64,000 nt of DNA. It comes from Pygmaiobacter massiliensis (lineage in GTDB: Bacteria; Bacillota; Clostridia; Oscillospirales; Ruminococcaceae). Below, piece after piece: positions 36,049 to 45,483 of this stretch. The position numbers and the translations under genes were made by a program. Below the pieces are notes generated by a model that saw nothing but the letters and a program-made list of their open reading frames with translations, did not search any database and was not told the DNA's origin. Numbering within the stretch: position 1 is the first letter of the stretch; every line of letters starts with the position of its first letter. The DNA lies in contig NZ_OAML01000002.1 of NCBI RefSeq assembly GCF_900199435.1, positions 1 through 64,000 on the forward strand. Reading direction: 5' to 3'.

Positions 36049-36117
36049 TGCATCCCCGTGTTTTCACGGGGGTGCATGTTAGCCCGGCAAATGCCCATAC
36101 TCTTGCCGGGTTAACAT
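36049..36117 (+). other. Two adjacent perfect stem-loops after pilA
   Basis: First stem: TGCATCCCCGTG (36049-36060) with CACGGGGGTGCA (36065-36076), 12 bp, TTTT loop. Second stem: ATGTTAGCCCGGCAA (36076-36090) with TTGCCGGGTTAACAT (36103-36117), 15 bp including one G-T pair. Neither is followed by a T tract. They probably protect the 3' end of pilA mRNA or partly end transcription before pilT-2. Confidence 0.75.
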
Positions 36118-36168
36118 GTGCCTCTGTTTTGCTCTGTGCAAATTCCCTTTATGAAAGGACTTTTTCTT

Positions 36169-37242
36169 ATGATATCTGTCCATGCCGTAATTGAAGCTGC
36201 TCTTGCGCAATCTCCTTCAGACCTGCACCTTTCGGTCGGTGTGCCGCCGGTTTGCCGTGTCAACGGGCAGCTTGTGCGTATAAATGATTTGGGCATCATC
36301 AATAGCGAAACAATGGAAAGCTGGTTGGCAGAGCTTCTCTCTCAAAACCAGCTTTTAGAATTGCGCAACAAGGGCGATTTGGATATTTCTCTAACGCCGC
36401 GTGCAGACCACGCAGTGCGTATGCGTCTAAATGCTTACCGGCAGCGCGGCAGCTATTCTGTTGCGCTGCGTGTGCTGAATCAGGACATCCCTTCTTTTGA
36501 AGATCTTGGAATTCCCCGCAGCATTGGAGAGCGGTTTTGCAATATGCATCACGGGCTTGTCCTTGTCACAGGGCCAACTGGTACCGGTAAAACCACTTCA
36601 ATTTCTGCGATGATTGACTGGATTAATCATAACCGCGCCTGCCATGTCATCACCATTGAAGACCCGATTGAATACTTTCACAAGCATGACCGTTCGATGG
36701 TGCATCAGCGTGAAACCGGCACTGATACGGCGAACTTTGCGACAGCACTGCGCGGTGCACTGCGCGAGGACCCCGATGTGCTTTTCATTGGTGAAATGCG
36801 CGACCTGGAAAGTGTTGCGACAGCGCTGACGGCAGCGGAGACCGGGCACTTGGTGTTTTCTACGCTGCACACCATCGGCGCGGCGAAAACAATTGACCGT
36901 ATCATCGATGTTTTCCCGATGAACCAGCAGCAGCAGATACGTGTACAGCTTGCATCCACGTTACAGGGCATCATCAGCCAGCAGCTTTTGCTCACCGCAG
37001 ACGGTACAAGCCGTGCACTTGCAGCAGAGATTATGATTGCAACACCTGCGATTCGCAATATGATTCGCGAAAATCATGTGCAGATGGTGGATTCTGTGAT
37101 TACGACCAATGCGAAAATCGGCATGTGCTCGCTGGATGCCAGCCTTGTTCGGCTGGTGAAAGAGGGAAGAGTGGCGGCAGATGAGGCACGCGTTTATTCC
37201 TCCACGCCGGAACAGTTCGACCAGATGCTCAAACGGCACTGA
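36169..37242 (+). CDS. pilT: Pilus retraction ATPase PilT (second copy)
   Basis: 357 residues from ATG 36169, placed behind AAAGGA; in-frame ATGs upstream lack a ribosome binding site. N-terminal ALAQSPSDLHLSVGVPP, Walker A GPTGTGKTTS, Asp box ITIEDPIEYFHKHD, Walker B DPDVLFIGEMRD and His box STLHTIGAAKTIDRIID are all present. The C-terminal AIRNMIRENHVQM keeps the AIRNLIRE retraction motif that the first copy lacks, making this the more likely true retraction motor. It follows pilA and precedes the prepilin peptidase gene. Confidence 0.93.
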   Translation: MISVHAVIEAALAQSPSDLHLSVGVPPVCRVNGQLVRINDLGIINSETMESWLAELLSQNQLLELRNKGDLDISLTPRADHAVRMRLNAYRQRGSYSVALRVLNQDIPSFEDLGIPRSIGERFCNMHHGLVLVTGPTGTGKTTSISAMIDWINHNRACHVITIEDPIEYFHKHDRSMVHQRETGTDTANFATALRGALREDPDVLFIGEMRDLESVATALTAAETGHLVFSTLHTIGAAKTIDRIIDVFPMNQQQQIRVQLASTLQGIISQQLLLTADGTSRALAAEIMIATPAIRNMIRENHVQMVDSVITTNAKIGMCSLDASLVRLVKEGRVAADEARVYSSTPEQFDQMLKRH

Positions 37243-37345
37243 TTTATCGCCGCGCAAATTTAAAAAATAAACGTTTTAAAAAATGCCCGCTTTGTTGGAT
37301 AAACCGGTATCAGCTCTAACAGTAAACCAAGCACAGGAGTATTCT

Positions 37346-38089
37346 ATGACCTTTTTTCTCATTGTTGTTTTTTTGTTTGGACTTTGCATCGGCAGCTTTC
37401 TGAATGTGCTGATTTATCGTCTGCCGCGCGGGTTAGATATTGCACATGGGTTTTCGATGTGCCCCACTTGCCAGCATCGACTTTACCCGCTGGACCTAGT
37501 GCCACTTTTCTCGTGGCTGTTTTTGGGCGGTAAGTGTCGTTATTGCAAAGCCAAGATATCATTTATCTATCCATTTGTGGAGTTGCTCAACGGCTTGCTT
37601 TGGGTTGGGATGGCGATGCGTTTTGGACTGACAGTACAAGCGCTTGCATATGCCATAGTTGCCTCTTGCCTCATTGTCGTTGCATTTACAGACTGGCAGC
37701 ATATGGAGATTCCTGACAGCATGAGTGTTGTCATTGCACTGATGGGGCTTGTGTTACTTGCAGCAGACGGCAGCTTGCCCCTTTCTGCGCGAATCATTGG
37801 GGCCTTGTGCGTTTCGGTTCCGATGGCACTGCTTGCACTGGCGGGCGCGATGGGTGGCGGAGATATTAAGTTGATGGCAGCACTTGGGCTTTGCTTGGGG
37901 TGGAAGTTAACCCTTTTTACAACGTTTTTTGGAGCCGTATTGGGCACTTTGGTTTTCTTCTTGCTCTTTAAAACGAAAGCAAAGCTGGGCAGAATGATTC
38001 CGTTTGGTACATTTCTTGCCATTGGCGGGGTTTGTGCCGTGTTTTTTGGAGATGCATTTATCGGCTGGTATTTTGGCCTGTTGGTTTAA
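37346..38089 (+). CDS. pilD: Prepilin peptidase / N-methyltransferase PilD
   Basis: 247 residues with about eight membrane helices. CPTCQHRLYPLDLVPLFSWL and CRYCKAKISFIYPFVE are the two CxxC pairs of the N-terminal methyltransferase part. The two catalytic Asp are in TDWQHMEIPD and the GxGD motif GGGDIKLMAALG. It cuts the short leader of the prepilins in this locus at the Gly-Phe bond and methylates the new N-terminus. ATG 37346 has AGGAG eight bases upstream. It is the last gene of the operon; a strong terminator follows. Confidence 0.96.
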   Translation: MTFFLIVVFLFGLCIGSFLNVLIYRLPRGLDIAHGFSMCPTCQHRLYPLDLVPLFSWLFLGGKCRYCKAKISFIYPFVELLNGLLWVGMAMRFGLTVQALAYAIVASCLIVVAFTDWQHMEIPDSMSVVIALMGLVLLAADGSLPLSARIIGALCVSVPMALLALAGAMGGGDIKLMAALGLCLGWKLTLFTTFFGAVLGTLVFFLLFKTKAKLGRMIPFGTFLAIGGVCAVFFGDAFIGWYFGLLV

Positions 38090-38112
38090 TGATTCTATTT
38101 ACATAGCTTACG

Positions 38113-38158
38113 AAAAATCCATTCTTACGGTTTTTTGCCGAATGAATGGATTTTTTTT
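38113..38158 (+). terminator. Terminator of the pilus operon
   Basis: AAAAATCCATTC pairs with GAATGGATTTTT, with an inner CGG/CCG pairing, followed by a long T run, 24 bases after pilD. Confidence 0.92.
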
Positions 38159-38211
38159 GCATTTTCCTGTATCATTAAAAGCAGGAATTTTCCTTAATTC
38201 GCCTTTGCGCC

Positions 38212-38241
38212 TTGATTTTTTAAGATAAGTGCGCGTATAAA
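38212..38241 (+). promoter_or_regulatory. Probable promoter of ispDF
   Basis: TTGATT (38212-38217), 18 bases, TATAAA (38236-38241), 30 bases upstream of the GTG start. Confidence 0.5.
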
Positions 38242-38270
38242 ATATATAGCAAAATGTTTTTGAGAAATGA

Positions 38271-39422
38271 GTGAGAGATTTGATTCAGCAGAAAACAGTG
38301 ACTGCGCTGATTGTTGCCGCAGGAGCTTCACGAAGAATGGGCTTTGATAAGCTGCTCTATGAAATAGAGGGCCACCCCGTCATTTGGCATACCGTTATGG
38401 CATTTGAGCGCCACCCTTTGGTAGATCAGATTTTAGTGGTGGCAGGGGAGAATGAGCCGGAAATACGCAAAGCACTGATTGGCTGCGAAAAGTTAACCGA
38501 TATTCTTCGAGGCGGCGCCACCCGGCTGGATTCCGTTAAGGCGGGTATTGCCGCGCTGCCCGCGGTAGATGGTCTTGTCGCGATTCAAGATGGCGCTCGT
38601 CCTTTTGTGAGTGAAGCGATTATCACCAAAACCATCGAAACAGCTACCCGCATAGGTGGTGCAGCGCCGGCTGTGCCTGTAAAAGATACGATTAAAGCCG
38701 TAAATAAAAAAGACTTCGTTATTGCAACACCAAAGCGGGCAACACTGTTTGCAGTACAAACACCGCAAATATTTGATACCACGCTGTACCGTTATGCATT
38801 AAGCAAGCTGCACGACCATGACGTAACCGATGATTGCAGCGTTTTTGAACGTGCCGGCTATACCGTCCAACTGGTGGAAGGCGATTATGCCAATTTGAAA
38901 ATTACCACAAAAGAAGATTTGCCGGTAGTGCGAAGGGAGCAAAACAACATGAGAATCGGCCACGGATACGATGTTCACCGTCTGGTGGAAGATAGAAAGC
39001 TAATTCTTGGCGGGGTAGAAGTGCCCTATGAAAAAGGCTTGCTTGGCCACTCGGATGCTGACGTGCTGACCCATGCGGTAATGGATGCGTTGTTGGGCGC
39101 TGCCGCTCTCGGAGATATCGGAAAGCATTTTCCGGATACCGACCCGGCGTATGCGGGAGCAGATAGCATTGCACTGCTGCGCCATGTAACGGCATTGCTG
39201 GATGGGGAAGGATACCGGATAGAGAATATCGATGCGACAATTCTTTGCCAGCGCCCCAAACTGGCACCTGCAATTACGCAAATGCGCCAGAATTTAGCCG
39301 ATGCAATCGGCGTTTCACTTAAGCAGGTTTCCGTAAAGGCCACCACCGAAGAAAAGCTAGGGTTTACCGGCAGCGGCGAGGGAATTGCTGCTCATGCCGT
39401 TTGCCTGCTGCAATCAAAATAA
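38271..39422 (+). CDS. ispDF: Bifunctional IspD-IspF (MEP pathway)
   Basis: 383 residues. The first half (to about 222) is the cytidylyltransferase Isp[39 protein letters not shown] and VTDDCSVFE. The second half (about 225-383) is Isp[57 protein letters not shown] and [25 protein letters not shown]. The fusion catalyses the third and fifth steps of MEP isoprenoid synthesis, while IspE is separate. The start is a GTG at 38271 with a weak ribosome binding site; TTG 38280 is the alternative. The pathway's last enzyme is also encoded in this window, likewise as a fusion (ispH-rpsA). Confidence 0.96.
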   Translation: MRDLIQQKTVTALIVAAGASRRMGFDKLLYEIEGHPVIWHTVMAFERHPLVDQILVVAGENEPEIRKALIGCEKLTDILRGGATRLDSVKAGIAALPAVDGLVAIQDGARPFVSEAIITKTIETATRIGGAAPAVPVKDTIKAVNKKDFVIATPKRATLFAVQTPQIFDTTLYRYALSKLHDHDVTDDCSVFERAGYTVQLVEGDYANLKITTKEDLPVVRREQNNMRIGHGYDVHRLVEDRKLILGGVEVPYEKGLLGHSDADVLTHAVMDALLGAAALGDIGKHFPDTDPAYAGADSIALLRHVTALLDGEGYRIENIDATILCQRPKLAPAITQMRQNLADAIGVSLKQVSVKATTEEKLGFTGSGEGIAAHAVCLLQSK

Positions 39423-39447
39423 GCCGCTGTTGCAGCGGGATAAATGA

Positions 39448-39476
39448 TTGAAGCAGGAGCCTTTTTATGGTATATT
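39448..39476 (+). promoter_or_regulatory. Promoter of cdaA-cdaR
   Basis: TTGAAG (39448-39453), 17 bases, TATATT (39471-39476) preceded by TGG, an extended -10. It is 63 bases upstream of cdaA. Confidence 0.6.
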
Positions 39477-39539
39477 ATAAGTTGGCACAGTTTTTGCAAT
39501 ATACTTGCAAAAGAGTGAAAACAGACGGGAGGCAGTTTT

Positions 39540-40481
39540 ATGCCGGGAGAGGTTACGCTGGCCGATGTGGGCAGCTTGTTGCGCAATAGTTTTGGTGCAA
39601 CGTTATCAGAGGTCATCAATGTCATCAGCCACCCTAAGCTAGCTGATATTATTGATATTATTATTGTTGCCTTTTTGGTGTATGAGGTCATAACACTGGT
39701 CAAACAGACTCGTGCGGCCCAGCTGATGAAGGGCATTCTTGTGCTGTTTCTCGCTTTTTTTGGCTCGGCGGTGTTTCAGCTGCGCACACTTAATTTTTTG
39801 TTGCAGCAGGTATTGCAGTTTGGTGCGCTGGCGCTTGTTGTTATCTTCCAGCCAGAGCTGCGCCGTGCACTTGAGCAGATGGGGCGCACCAATATTTTCA
39901 GCTTTTCATTTTTTAAAACACATACTGTGGATGAACAGGTGCGCGAGCAATGGCAAACCGCAATTGCAACTGTGTGCGATGCGGTAGAGCAGATGAGCGA
40001 TTCCCGCACTGGCGCGCTGATTGTTTTTGAGCGTCGCTCCAACCTTGGCGAAATCATCAAAACCGGCACCGTGCTTAATGCAGACATCAACGTGGAAGCG
40101 ATTGGCACGATTTTTTACGAAGGCACCCCTCTGCACGACGGTGCGGTGGTGGTTCGGGATGCCCGCATCAAAGCTGCTGGTTGTGTGCTTCCGCTTTCCG
40201 CAAACCTTGAAATTAGCAAAGATATGGGCACCCGTCACCGCGCTGCGCTTGGCATGAGCGAAAACTCTGATGCAATCTGCGTGGTTGTTTCTGAGGAGAC
40301 CGGCATTGTTTCTCTTGCGAAAAACGGCGTATTGATTCGCCGTTTAGACCGCCAGAATCTGTTTAGTCTGCTTAAGAGCGAGTTAGTGCCAGAGCTGCCG
40401 AAAACGGAAGAGAAAAAGAAAAAGTCCTTCCGCATCAAACGAAACAAGGGGGGTGACGATCATGGAAAAAAAGCAGAGTAA
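39540..40481 (+). CDS. cdaA: Diadenylate cyclase CdaA
   Basis: 313 residues. Three N-terminal membrane helices (about 40-100) precede the DAC domain (about 120-270). Its two catalytic motifs are present: DGAVVVRDARI (DGA, about 199) and GTRHRAALGMSE (RHR, about 231). CdaA joins two ATP into the essential second messenger c-di-AMP, which controls potassium and cell-wall homeostasis. The C-terminal tail is very basic (EEKKKKSFRIKRNKGG). GGGAGG precedes the ATG. The coding end overlaps cdaR by 20 bases, so the two are coupled; glmM, often the third gene, is not here. Confidence 0.97.
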   Translation: MPGEVTLADVGSLLRNSFGATLSEVINVISHPKLADIIDIIIVAFLVYEVITLVKQTRAAQLMKGILVLFLAFFGSAVFQLRTLNFLLQQVLQFGALALVVIFQPELRRALEQMGRTNIFSFSFFKTHTVDEQVREQWQTAIATVCDAVEQMSDSRTGALIVFERRSNLGEIIKTGTVLNADINVEAIGTIFYEGTPLHDGAVVVRDARIKAAGCVLPLSANLEISKDMGTRHRAALGMSENSDAICVVVSEETGIVSLAKNGVLIRRLDRQNLFSLLKSELVPELPKTEEKKKKSFRIKRNKGGDDHGKKAE

Positions 40482-41736
40482 GCTGCAAAAAATGTTTTCC
40501 AACAGCCAGTTCAACGTCGTCATTTCAATTATCATTGCGGTTATTGCGTGGCTGTTTGTGTCGCTGTATATCAACACCCGCGACACCAACATTATCCGTA
40601 ACATTCCCGTAAAGCTTAATTATGCAGCCTCGGCGTATCAATCGCTGGGGCTATCCATCGTAGATGAACAAAAATATACCGTGTCGGTAAAAGTAACAGG
40701 TGACCGGAAAATCATTAATGGTTTAGGAGCATCGGATATTCTCGTGTATCCACAGCTGACCAGCGTTACTGCGGCTGGCCGTTATGACCTTTCACTCAAT
40801 GCTACCAAGGTGGATACGCTGAAAGACTATCAAATTGTTGCGGGCAGCATTACGCCCAAAACAGTAAGCGTCCGCTTTGACACGCTGGATACCAAAAAAT
40901 TTGTGGTAGAAGTAGATACCACCGGTGTTCGCCCGGCAGAAGGCTATATTTTGGATAAGGCTTTTGCCACCCCGAGCGAGATTACACTCGCTGGTCCGAG
41001 CAAAGAGCTGTCGGCAGTTTCTAAGGTTGCGGTGCAGGTTGACCTCGCGGGTGAGGAGCTCAGTGAAAGTAAGCTGACTGCGGGCACATTGCTATTATAT
41101 GACCGCGATGGCAACCCGCTGAGCAAAAACCTTTTGACGTTCGACACAGAAAATATTGAGGTAACAGTGCCTATTTTGAAAAAGGCGACTTTGCCGTTAA
41201 AACTTGAATTTGCCGGTCTGCCGGAAGGGCTCGATAGTAGCATTTTCAAATACACCCTGTCCCATCCCTCCATTAATGTAGCAGGACCGGGTGCAAAGAT
41301 TGATAACATGAGCGAGCTGGTTATTGGCTATCTCAATATCCCTAAAGAGTTCCGTCTTGGTGGGGAATATACGTTTGACGTTAACCTCGAAAAAGGTTTC
41401 TTGAATCTCGATAATATTACAAAAGTGACCGTTTCATTCGATACCAGCGCGCTGGCCTCCAAAACGCTGACGGTCAACGATATTAGACTGATTAATGCGC
41501 CTCAAAACTACAATGTAAAGATTGAAACTGCGCGGCTGTATGATGTAACCATCATTGGCCCGAAAGATGAAATAGCAACGCTTACCTCCAGCTCGGTGGT
41601 CGCACAGATTAATGCAGGCGACCTTGACGCAGAGAGAGGCCAGCAAACCGTGCCGGTAAGCATTCTTGTGCCGGGCAGCAAAACCATGTTTGCTGTGGGC
41701 GAGTATACGGCACTGGTCAGTGTAAGCGCAAAATAA
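40462..41736 (+). CDS. cdaR: YbbR-domain regulator CdaR
   Basis: 424 residues. One N-terminal membrane helix (about 15-37, FNVVISIIIAVIAWLFVSLYI) anchors four extracellular YbbR repeats (about 45-125, 130-220, 225-315 and 325-415), each ending in a phrase like ITPKTVSVRFD, NIEVTVPIL or VTVSFD. CdaR binds CdaA in the membrane and adjusts its activity. ATG 40462 is eight bases after GGGGGG; the GTG at 40453 is less likely. Confidence 0.95.
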   Translation: MEKKQSKLQKMFSNSQFNVVISIIIAVIAWLFVSLYINTRDTNIIRNIPVKLNYAASAYQSLGLSIVDEQKYTVSVKVTGDRKIINGLGASDILVYPQLTSVTAAGRYDLSLNATKVDTLKDYQIVAGSITPKTVSVRFDTLDTKKFVVEVDTTGVRPAEGYILDKAFATPSEITLAGPSKELSAVSKVAVQVDLAGEELSESKLTAGTLLLYDRDGNPLSKNLLTFDTENIEVTVPILKKATLPLKLEFAGLPEGLDSSIFKYTLSHPSINVAGPGAKIDNMSELVIGYLNIPKEFRLGGEYTFDVNLEKGFLNLDNITKVTVSFDTSALASKTLTVNDIRLINAPQNYNVKIETARLYDVTIIGPKDEIATLTSSSVVAQINAGDLDAERGQQTVPVSILVPGSKTMFAVGEYTALVSVSAK

Positions 41737-41778
41737 GAGACAGCCGCGCTTGCGGCTAAAAATGAAAGGAGGAGCGGT

Positions 41779-43353
41779 ATGCTGCAAATCTCAGGGCTCA
41801 GACTTCCGCTTTCTGCAACCGAGCAGGACGCGCTGGAAGCTGCCCGCAAAAGGGTAGGGCTTTCTGCCTCGTCGGTTGTGTCTGGCGGTGTCAGTAAAAT
41901 TTCGGTAGATGCGCGCCACGGCAAGGTGTGCTTTGTGTACGGTGTGCTGCTCACTCTCCAGCCGGGGCTGGATGAATCTAAATTTATCGGTGTTCCCGGT
42001 GTTTCGGCAAGGCAAACGAAGCCGCTGGTTATTGGCCGCGGCAGCAAAGCGGCAGGGCAGCCTGTGGTTTGCGGGCTTGGTCCGGCGGGGCTTTTTGCTG
42101 CGTTGCTGCTGGCAAAGCAAGGCGCAAGGCCCATTGTGTTGGAGCGAGGCCCTGCCATTGAAGAGCGCGCGGCTAAGGTAGAGCGATTTAACCTTACTGG
42201 CGAGCTGGACGAAAACGCTAACATTCAATTTGGTGAAGGCGGCGCCGGAACTTTTTCAGACGGTAAACTGGTTACCCGCATTGGTGACGAGCGGTGTGAT
42301 TATGTGACAGAGGTGCTGTTGCAGCACGGTGCACCGCAAGAAATTGCCCTGCGTGCAAAGCCGCATATCGGCACCGACGAGCTGCGCGGCGTGATTACCT
42401 CAATTCGTAAAGAGATTGAGGCACTTGGCGGTGAAGTTCACTTTAATACCAGGCTGACCGGGTTGCTGACGGCCAACGGCCGACTGACCGGCGTTGCTAC
42501 CACAGCAGGTGACATTGCCACTGAAGTATTGGTGTTGGCAGTAGGGCATTCCGCGCGCGACGTATTTGAATTTTTGCCGCGCTACGAAGTAAAGATGGCA
42601 GCAAAGCCGTTTTCAGTTGGTTTTCGCGTAGAGCATTTGCAGCGCGAAGTAGACCGCGCACTTTACCACGAGGCCGCGGGGCACCCCGCATTGCCGCCGG
42701 GGGAATATCAACTTTCTACCCACGTAGGTGACCGCGGCGTTTATACTTTTTGCATGTGCCCGGGTGGGCAGGTGGTCGCGGCAGCGAGTGAAGCAGAACA
42801 CCTTTGCACCAACGGAATGAGCTACCATGCGCGCGATGGAGAAAATGCCAACGCAGCAGTTGTGGTAGGCGTGCTGGACAGTGATTTTAACGGCGACCCG
42901 GCGAAAGCGATTGCATTTCAGCGTGAGCTGGAAGCACGCGCTTATAAAGTGCATGGCGGCTATGTCGCCCCGGCAGAAAACGTCCCCAGCTTTTTGCGGG
43001 GGGAAGGGCAGCTTTGCGTTGGCAGTGTCTGCCCCACCTATCCGCGTGGGGTGGCTGCGGCTGATCTTGGCAGCCTGTTACCCAATCATTTAACGCGCGC
43101 TTTGCGTGAGGGCATCGCCCGTTTTGAAAAAAAGCAAACCGGCTTTTGTGCACCGGATGCTATTTTGACAGGGCTTGAAACACGCACCTCCAGCCCCGTG
43201 CGTATTGCGCGCCGTGCAGACACCTGCAGCGAAACAATCGAAGGCCTTTACCCCTGTGGCGAAGGCGCCGGTTATGCCGGTGGCATCGTTAGTGCTGCGG
43301 TGGATGGCCTGCGTGTGGCACAGAACATTCTCGAGACTTATTCTTTCTCTTAA
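41779..43353 (+). CDS. FAD-dependent dehydrogenase-like protein (COG2509)
   Basis: 524 residues. A small N-terminal domain (1 to about 85) precedes the FAD fold PVVCGLGPAGLFAALLLAKQGARPIVLERG (about 94-123). IQFGEGGAGTFSDGKLVTR, VLAVGHSARDVFEFL and the C-terminal LYPCGEGAGYAGGIVSAAVDGLR are hallmarks of this uncharacterised flavoprotein family. No substrate is known. AAAGGAGGAG precedes the ATG. It lies 42 bases after cdaR and 48 before recJ in the same direction. Confidence 0.92.
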   Translation: MLQISGLRLPLSATEQDALEAARKRVGLSASSVVSGGVSKISVDARHGKVCFVYGVLLTLQPGLDESKFIGVPGVSARQTKPLVIGRGSKAAGQPVVCGLGPAGLFAALLLAKQGARPIVLERGPAIEERAAKVERFNLTGELDENANIQFGEGGAGTFSDGKLVTRIGDERCDYVTEVLLQHGAPQEIALRAKPHIGTDELRGVITSIRKEIEALGGEVHFNTRLTGLLTANGRLTGVATTAGDIATEVLVLAVGHSARDVFEFLPRYEVKMAAKPFSVGFRVEHLQREVDRALYHEAAGHPALPPGEYQLSTHVGDRGVYTFCMCPGGQVVAAASEAEHLCTNGMSYHARDGENANAAVVVGVLDSDFNGDPAKAIAFQRELEARAYKVHGGYVAPAENVPSFLRGEGQLCVGSVCPTYPRGVAAADLGSLLPNHLTRALREGIARFEKKQTGFCAPDAILTGLETRTSSPVRIARRADTCSETIEGLYPCGEGAGYAGGIVSAAVDGLRVAQNILETYSFS

Positions 43354-43401
43354 AAGGCAGTTTGCCGGTTAAGGGTTATCATAAAAAGGAAGATTATCAT
43401 C

Positions 43402-45438
43402 ATGGTTTATCGCTCCTGGCTTGTGAACAGGCCTGACAAAACAGCATCTAAAACGTTGAGCAAAGCCACCGGTGCTCCGCCGCTGGTGTGCGACGTGCTT
43501 CTTTCTCGCGGACTCGACACCCCCGAGGCAATCAATCGTTTTATTCGGGAAGAGCCACCGCTTTCTTCACCCAGCCTGCTTAAGCAAATTGACATTGCGG
43601 TGGAGCGTATCCATGCAGCGGTGGATGCGGGTGAGAGAATCGCGGTGTTTGGGGATTATGACGTCGACGGTGTTTGCTCCACCGCATTAATGTACACCTA
43701 CCTCGAAAGCATCGGGGCAGAGGTTTACTATAAACTCCCCAGCCGTGCCGACGATGGGTATGGGCTTTCTAAAGCGGCAATCGACCTGATTGCATCCAAA
43801 GGCATCACGCTGGTTATTACGGTGGATAACGGCATTTCGGCTTATGAAGAGATTGCATATGCTAAAACATTAGGTGTAGATGTGATTGTCACTGACCATC
43901 ATCTGCCTCCGCAGAAGCTGCCCGATGCAGTGGCAGTCATCGACCCATTGCAAGAAGGGGACGAAAGCCCCTGCAAAAGTCTGGCAGGGGTTGGCGTTGC
44001 ATTTAAAGTAATTTGTGCCATCGAGGGCTGTGCACCCGAGGATTTAATGCCTTATTACGCGGATTTTGTCGCAATTGGTACTGTGGCAGACATCATGGCA
44101 TTGACCGGAGAAAACCGTATTATGGTGCGGCACGGCATTCAGCTGTTGCAGCAATCAGAGCGTCCAGGTCTGCGTGCGTTACTTGATGTCAGCGGGTTTA
44201 CCAATAAAACAGTTACCGCCGAAAATGTCAGCTTTGCCATTGCTCCCCGCATCAACGCGGCGGGGCGTATGGAAGATGCAACGGCGGCACTACGCCTGCT
44301 GTTGACCGAAGAAGAGGAAGAGGCAGCAGCTCTCGCGCGCCGTTTGGATGAATACAACCAGGCACGCCAGAAAACAGAGCAGGAAATCGTGCAGGGCATT
44401 GTAGACCGCATTGCTACCGATGATGTGCTGAAAAACCGCCGCGTGATTGTGGTGTGGGGCGAAGGCTACCACCCCGGCGTTATCGGCATCGTGGCCAGCC
44501 GTTTGGTAGAGCGTTTTGGTCGCCCGGCTATCGTATTTTCGATTGATGGCGATGAGGCAAAAGGTTCTGGCCGCAGCGTAGCTGGTTTTTCGCTTTATAC
44601 CGCAATTTCAGCATGTAAAGAAATACTGGTACGGTATGGCGGGCATGACCTGGCAGCCGGCATGTCCGTAAAACGCGAAAATCTGGTTCGTTTTTCCGAG
44701 ATGATTAACGAATTTTCGGCGCGCGAATTCCCGTTTATCGGAGCGACCCCAATTAAAGTGGATGCTCCCGTAGAACTCGGCGATATCACGACCGATGACG
44801 TTGCAGGGCTGCGCTACCTTGCGCCCTATGGCAATAGCAACCCTTCTCCGGTATTTTTGCTTGAAAATGCGACCCTCGAGGCGGTTTATCCCATCTCGGA
44901 CGGCCATCACTCCCGGCTGCGGTTGCGGCAGGGCGGGGCACAACTGTTTGCGGTGTTATTTGGCGTTTCACCCTCGGCACTTTGCTACAAGCCCGGCGAT
45001 AAGGTTGAAGCGCTGCTTTCGGTTTCTATCTATGAAGGGCCTTCGGGCGCCCAAATTTCCGGCCGTGTGCGTGCAATTCGCCCGGCGGGTATCGGTAACG
45101 ATTACGTACAGTTTACCGAACTTTACCGCGCTTTTTTAGGCGGCGTGCCGCTGACCCGCGAACAAAAAGATATGATTTTGCCCACCCGTGAAGAGACCGC
45201 GCTGGTTTACCGCATGGTACGCACTGAGGGCATTTTTGCAGAGGATTTTTGCCCCTGCTTTATAAAACTTGCGCCGTTAAATGCGGGTAAGATTATGGTG
45301 GCCCTGCGCGCGCTGCGTGAGCTGGGTCTCATTGAAAAGACCGATGTTAACGGTCAGGCGAAATATACCGTCAGCAAGACTTCAGAAAAATGCAACCTTG
45401 CAGACGCCCCTATACTGAAAACGCTGATGGCGGACTAA
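43402..45438 (+). CDS. recJ: Single-stranded-DNA-specific exonuclease RecJ
   Basis: 678 residues. The DHH phosphoesterase motifs are clear: VFGDYDVDGVCSTALM (motif I, about 84-99), VTVDNGISAYEE, IVTDHHLPP (DHH, about 165), and the DHHA1 domain with RNAAGRMEDA-like INAAGRMEDATAALRLL and GRSVAGFSLY. RecJ degrades single strands 5' to 3' in recombination and base-excision repair. A C-terminal OB-like and winged-helix extension is typical of Firmicute RecJ. AAAAAGGAAG precedes the ATG. relA follows closely, a common pairing. Confidence 0.96.
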   Translation: MVYRSWLVNRPDKTASKTLSKATGAPPLVCDVLLSRGLDTPEAINRFIREEPPLSSPSLLKQIDIAVERIHAAVDAGERIAVFGDYDVDGVCSTALMYTYLESIGAEVYYKLPSRADDGYGLSKAAIDLIASKGITLVITVDNGISAYEEIAYAKTLGVDVIVTDHHLPPQKLPDAVAVIDPLQEGDESPCKSLAGVGVAFKVICAIEGCAPEDLMPYYADFVAIGTVADIMALTGENRIMVRHGIQLLQQSERPGLRALLDVSGFTNKTVTAENVSFAIAPRINAAGRMEDATAALRLLLTEEEEEAAALARRLDEYNQARQKTEQEIVQGIVDRIATDDVLKNRRVIVVWGEGYHPGVIGIVASRLVERFGRPAIVFSIDGDEAKGSGRSVAGFSLYTAISACKEILVRYGGHDLAAGMSVKRENLVRFSEMINEFSAREFPFIGATPIKVDAPVELGDITTDDVAGLRYLAPYGNSNPSPVFLLENATLEAVYPISDGHHSRLRLRQGGAQLFAVLFGVSPSALCYKPGDKVEALLSVSIYEGPSGAQISGRVRAIRPAGIGNDYVQFTELYRAFLGGVPLTREQKDMILPTREETALVYRMVRTEGIFAEDFCPCFIKLAPLNAGKIMVALRALRELGLIEKTDVNGQAKYTVSKTSEKCNLADAPILKTLMAD

Positions 45439-45483
45439 TGCCAAAGCGTGCGGCGCAAATGGCGCCCAAACGAGGTGATTTTG

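Noticed and set aside
36118-36168. N-terminal extension of the second PilT starting at an ATG-like codon at 36118
   Set aside because: The extension begins inside the pilA 3' hairpin and has no ribosome binding site, while ATG 36169 has AAAGGA at good spacing and begins the conserved domain.
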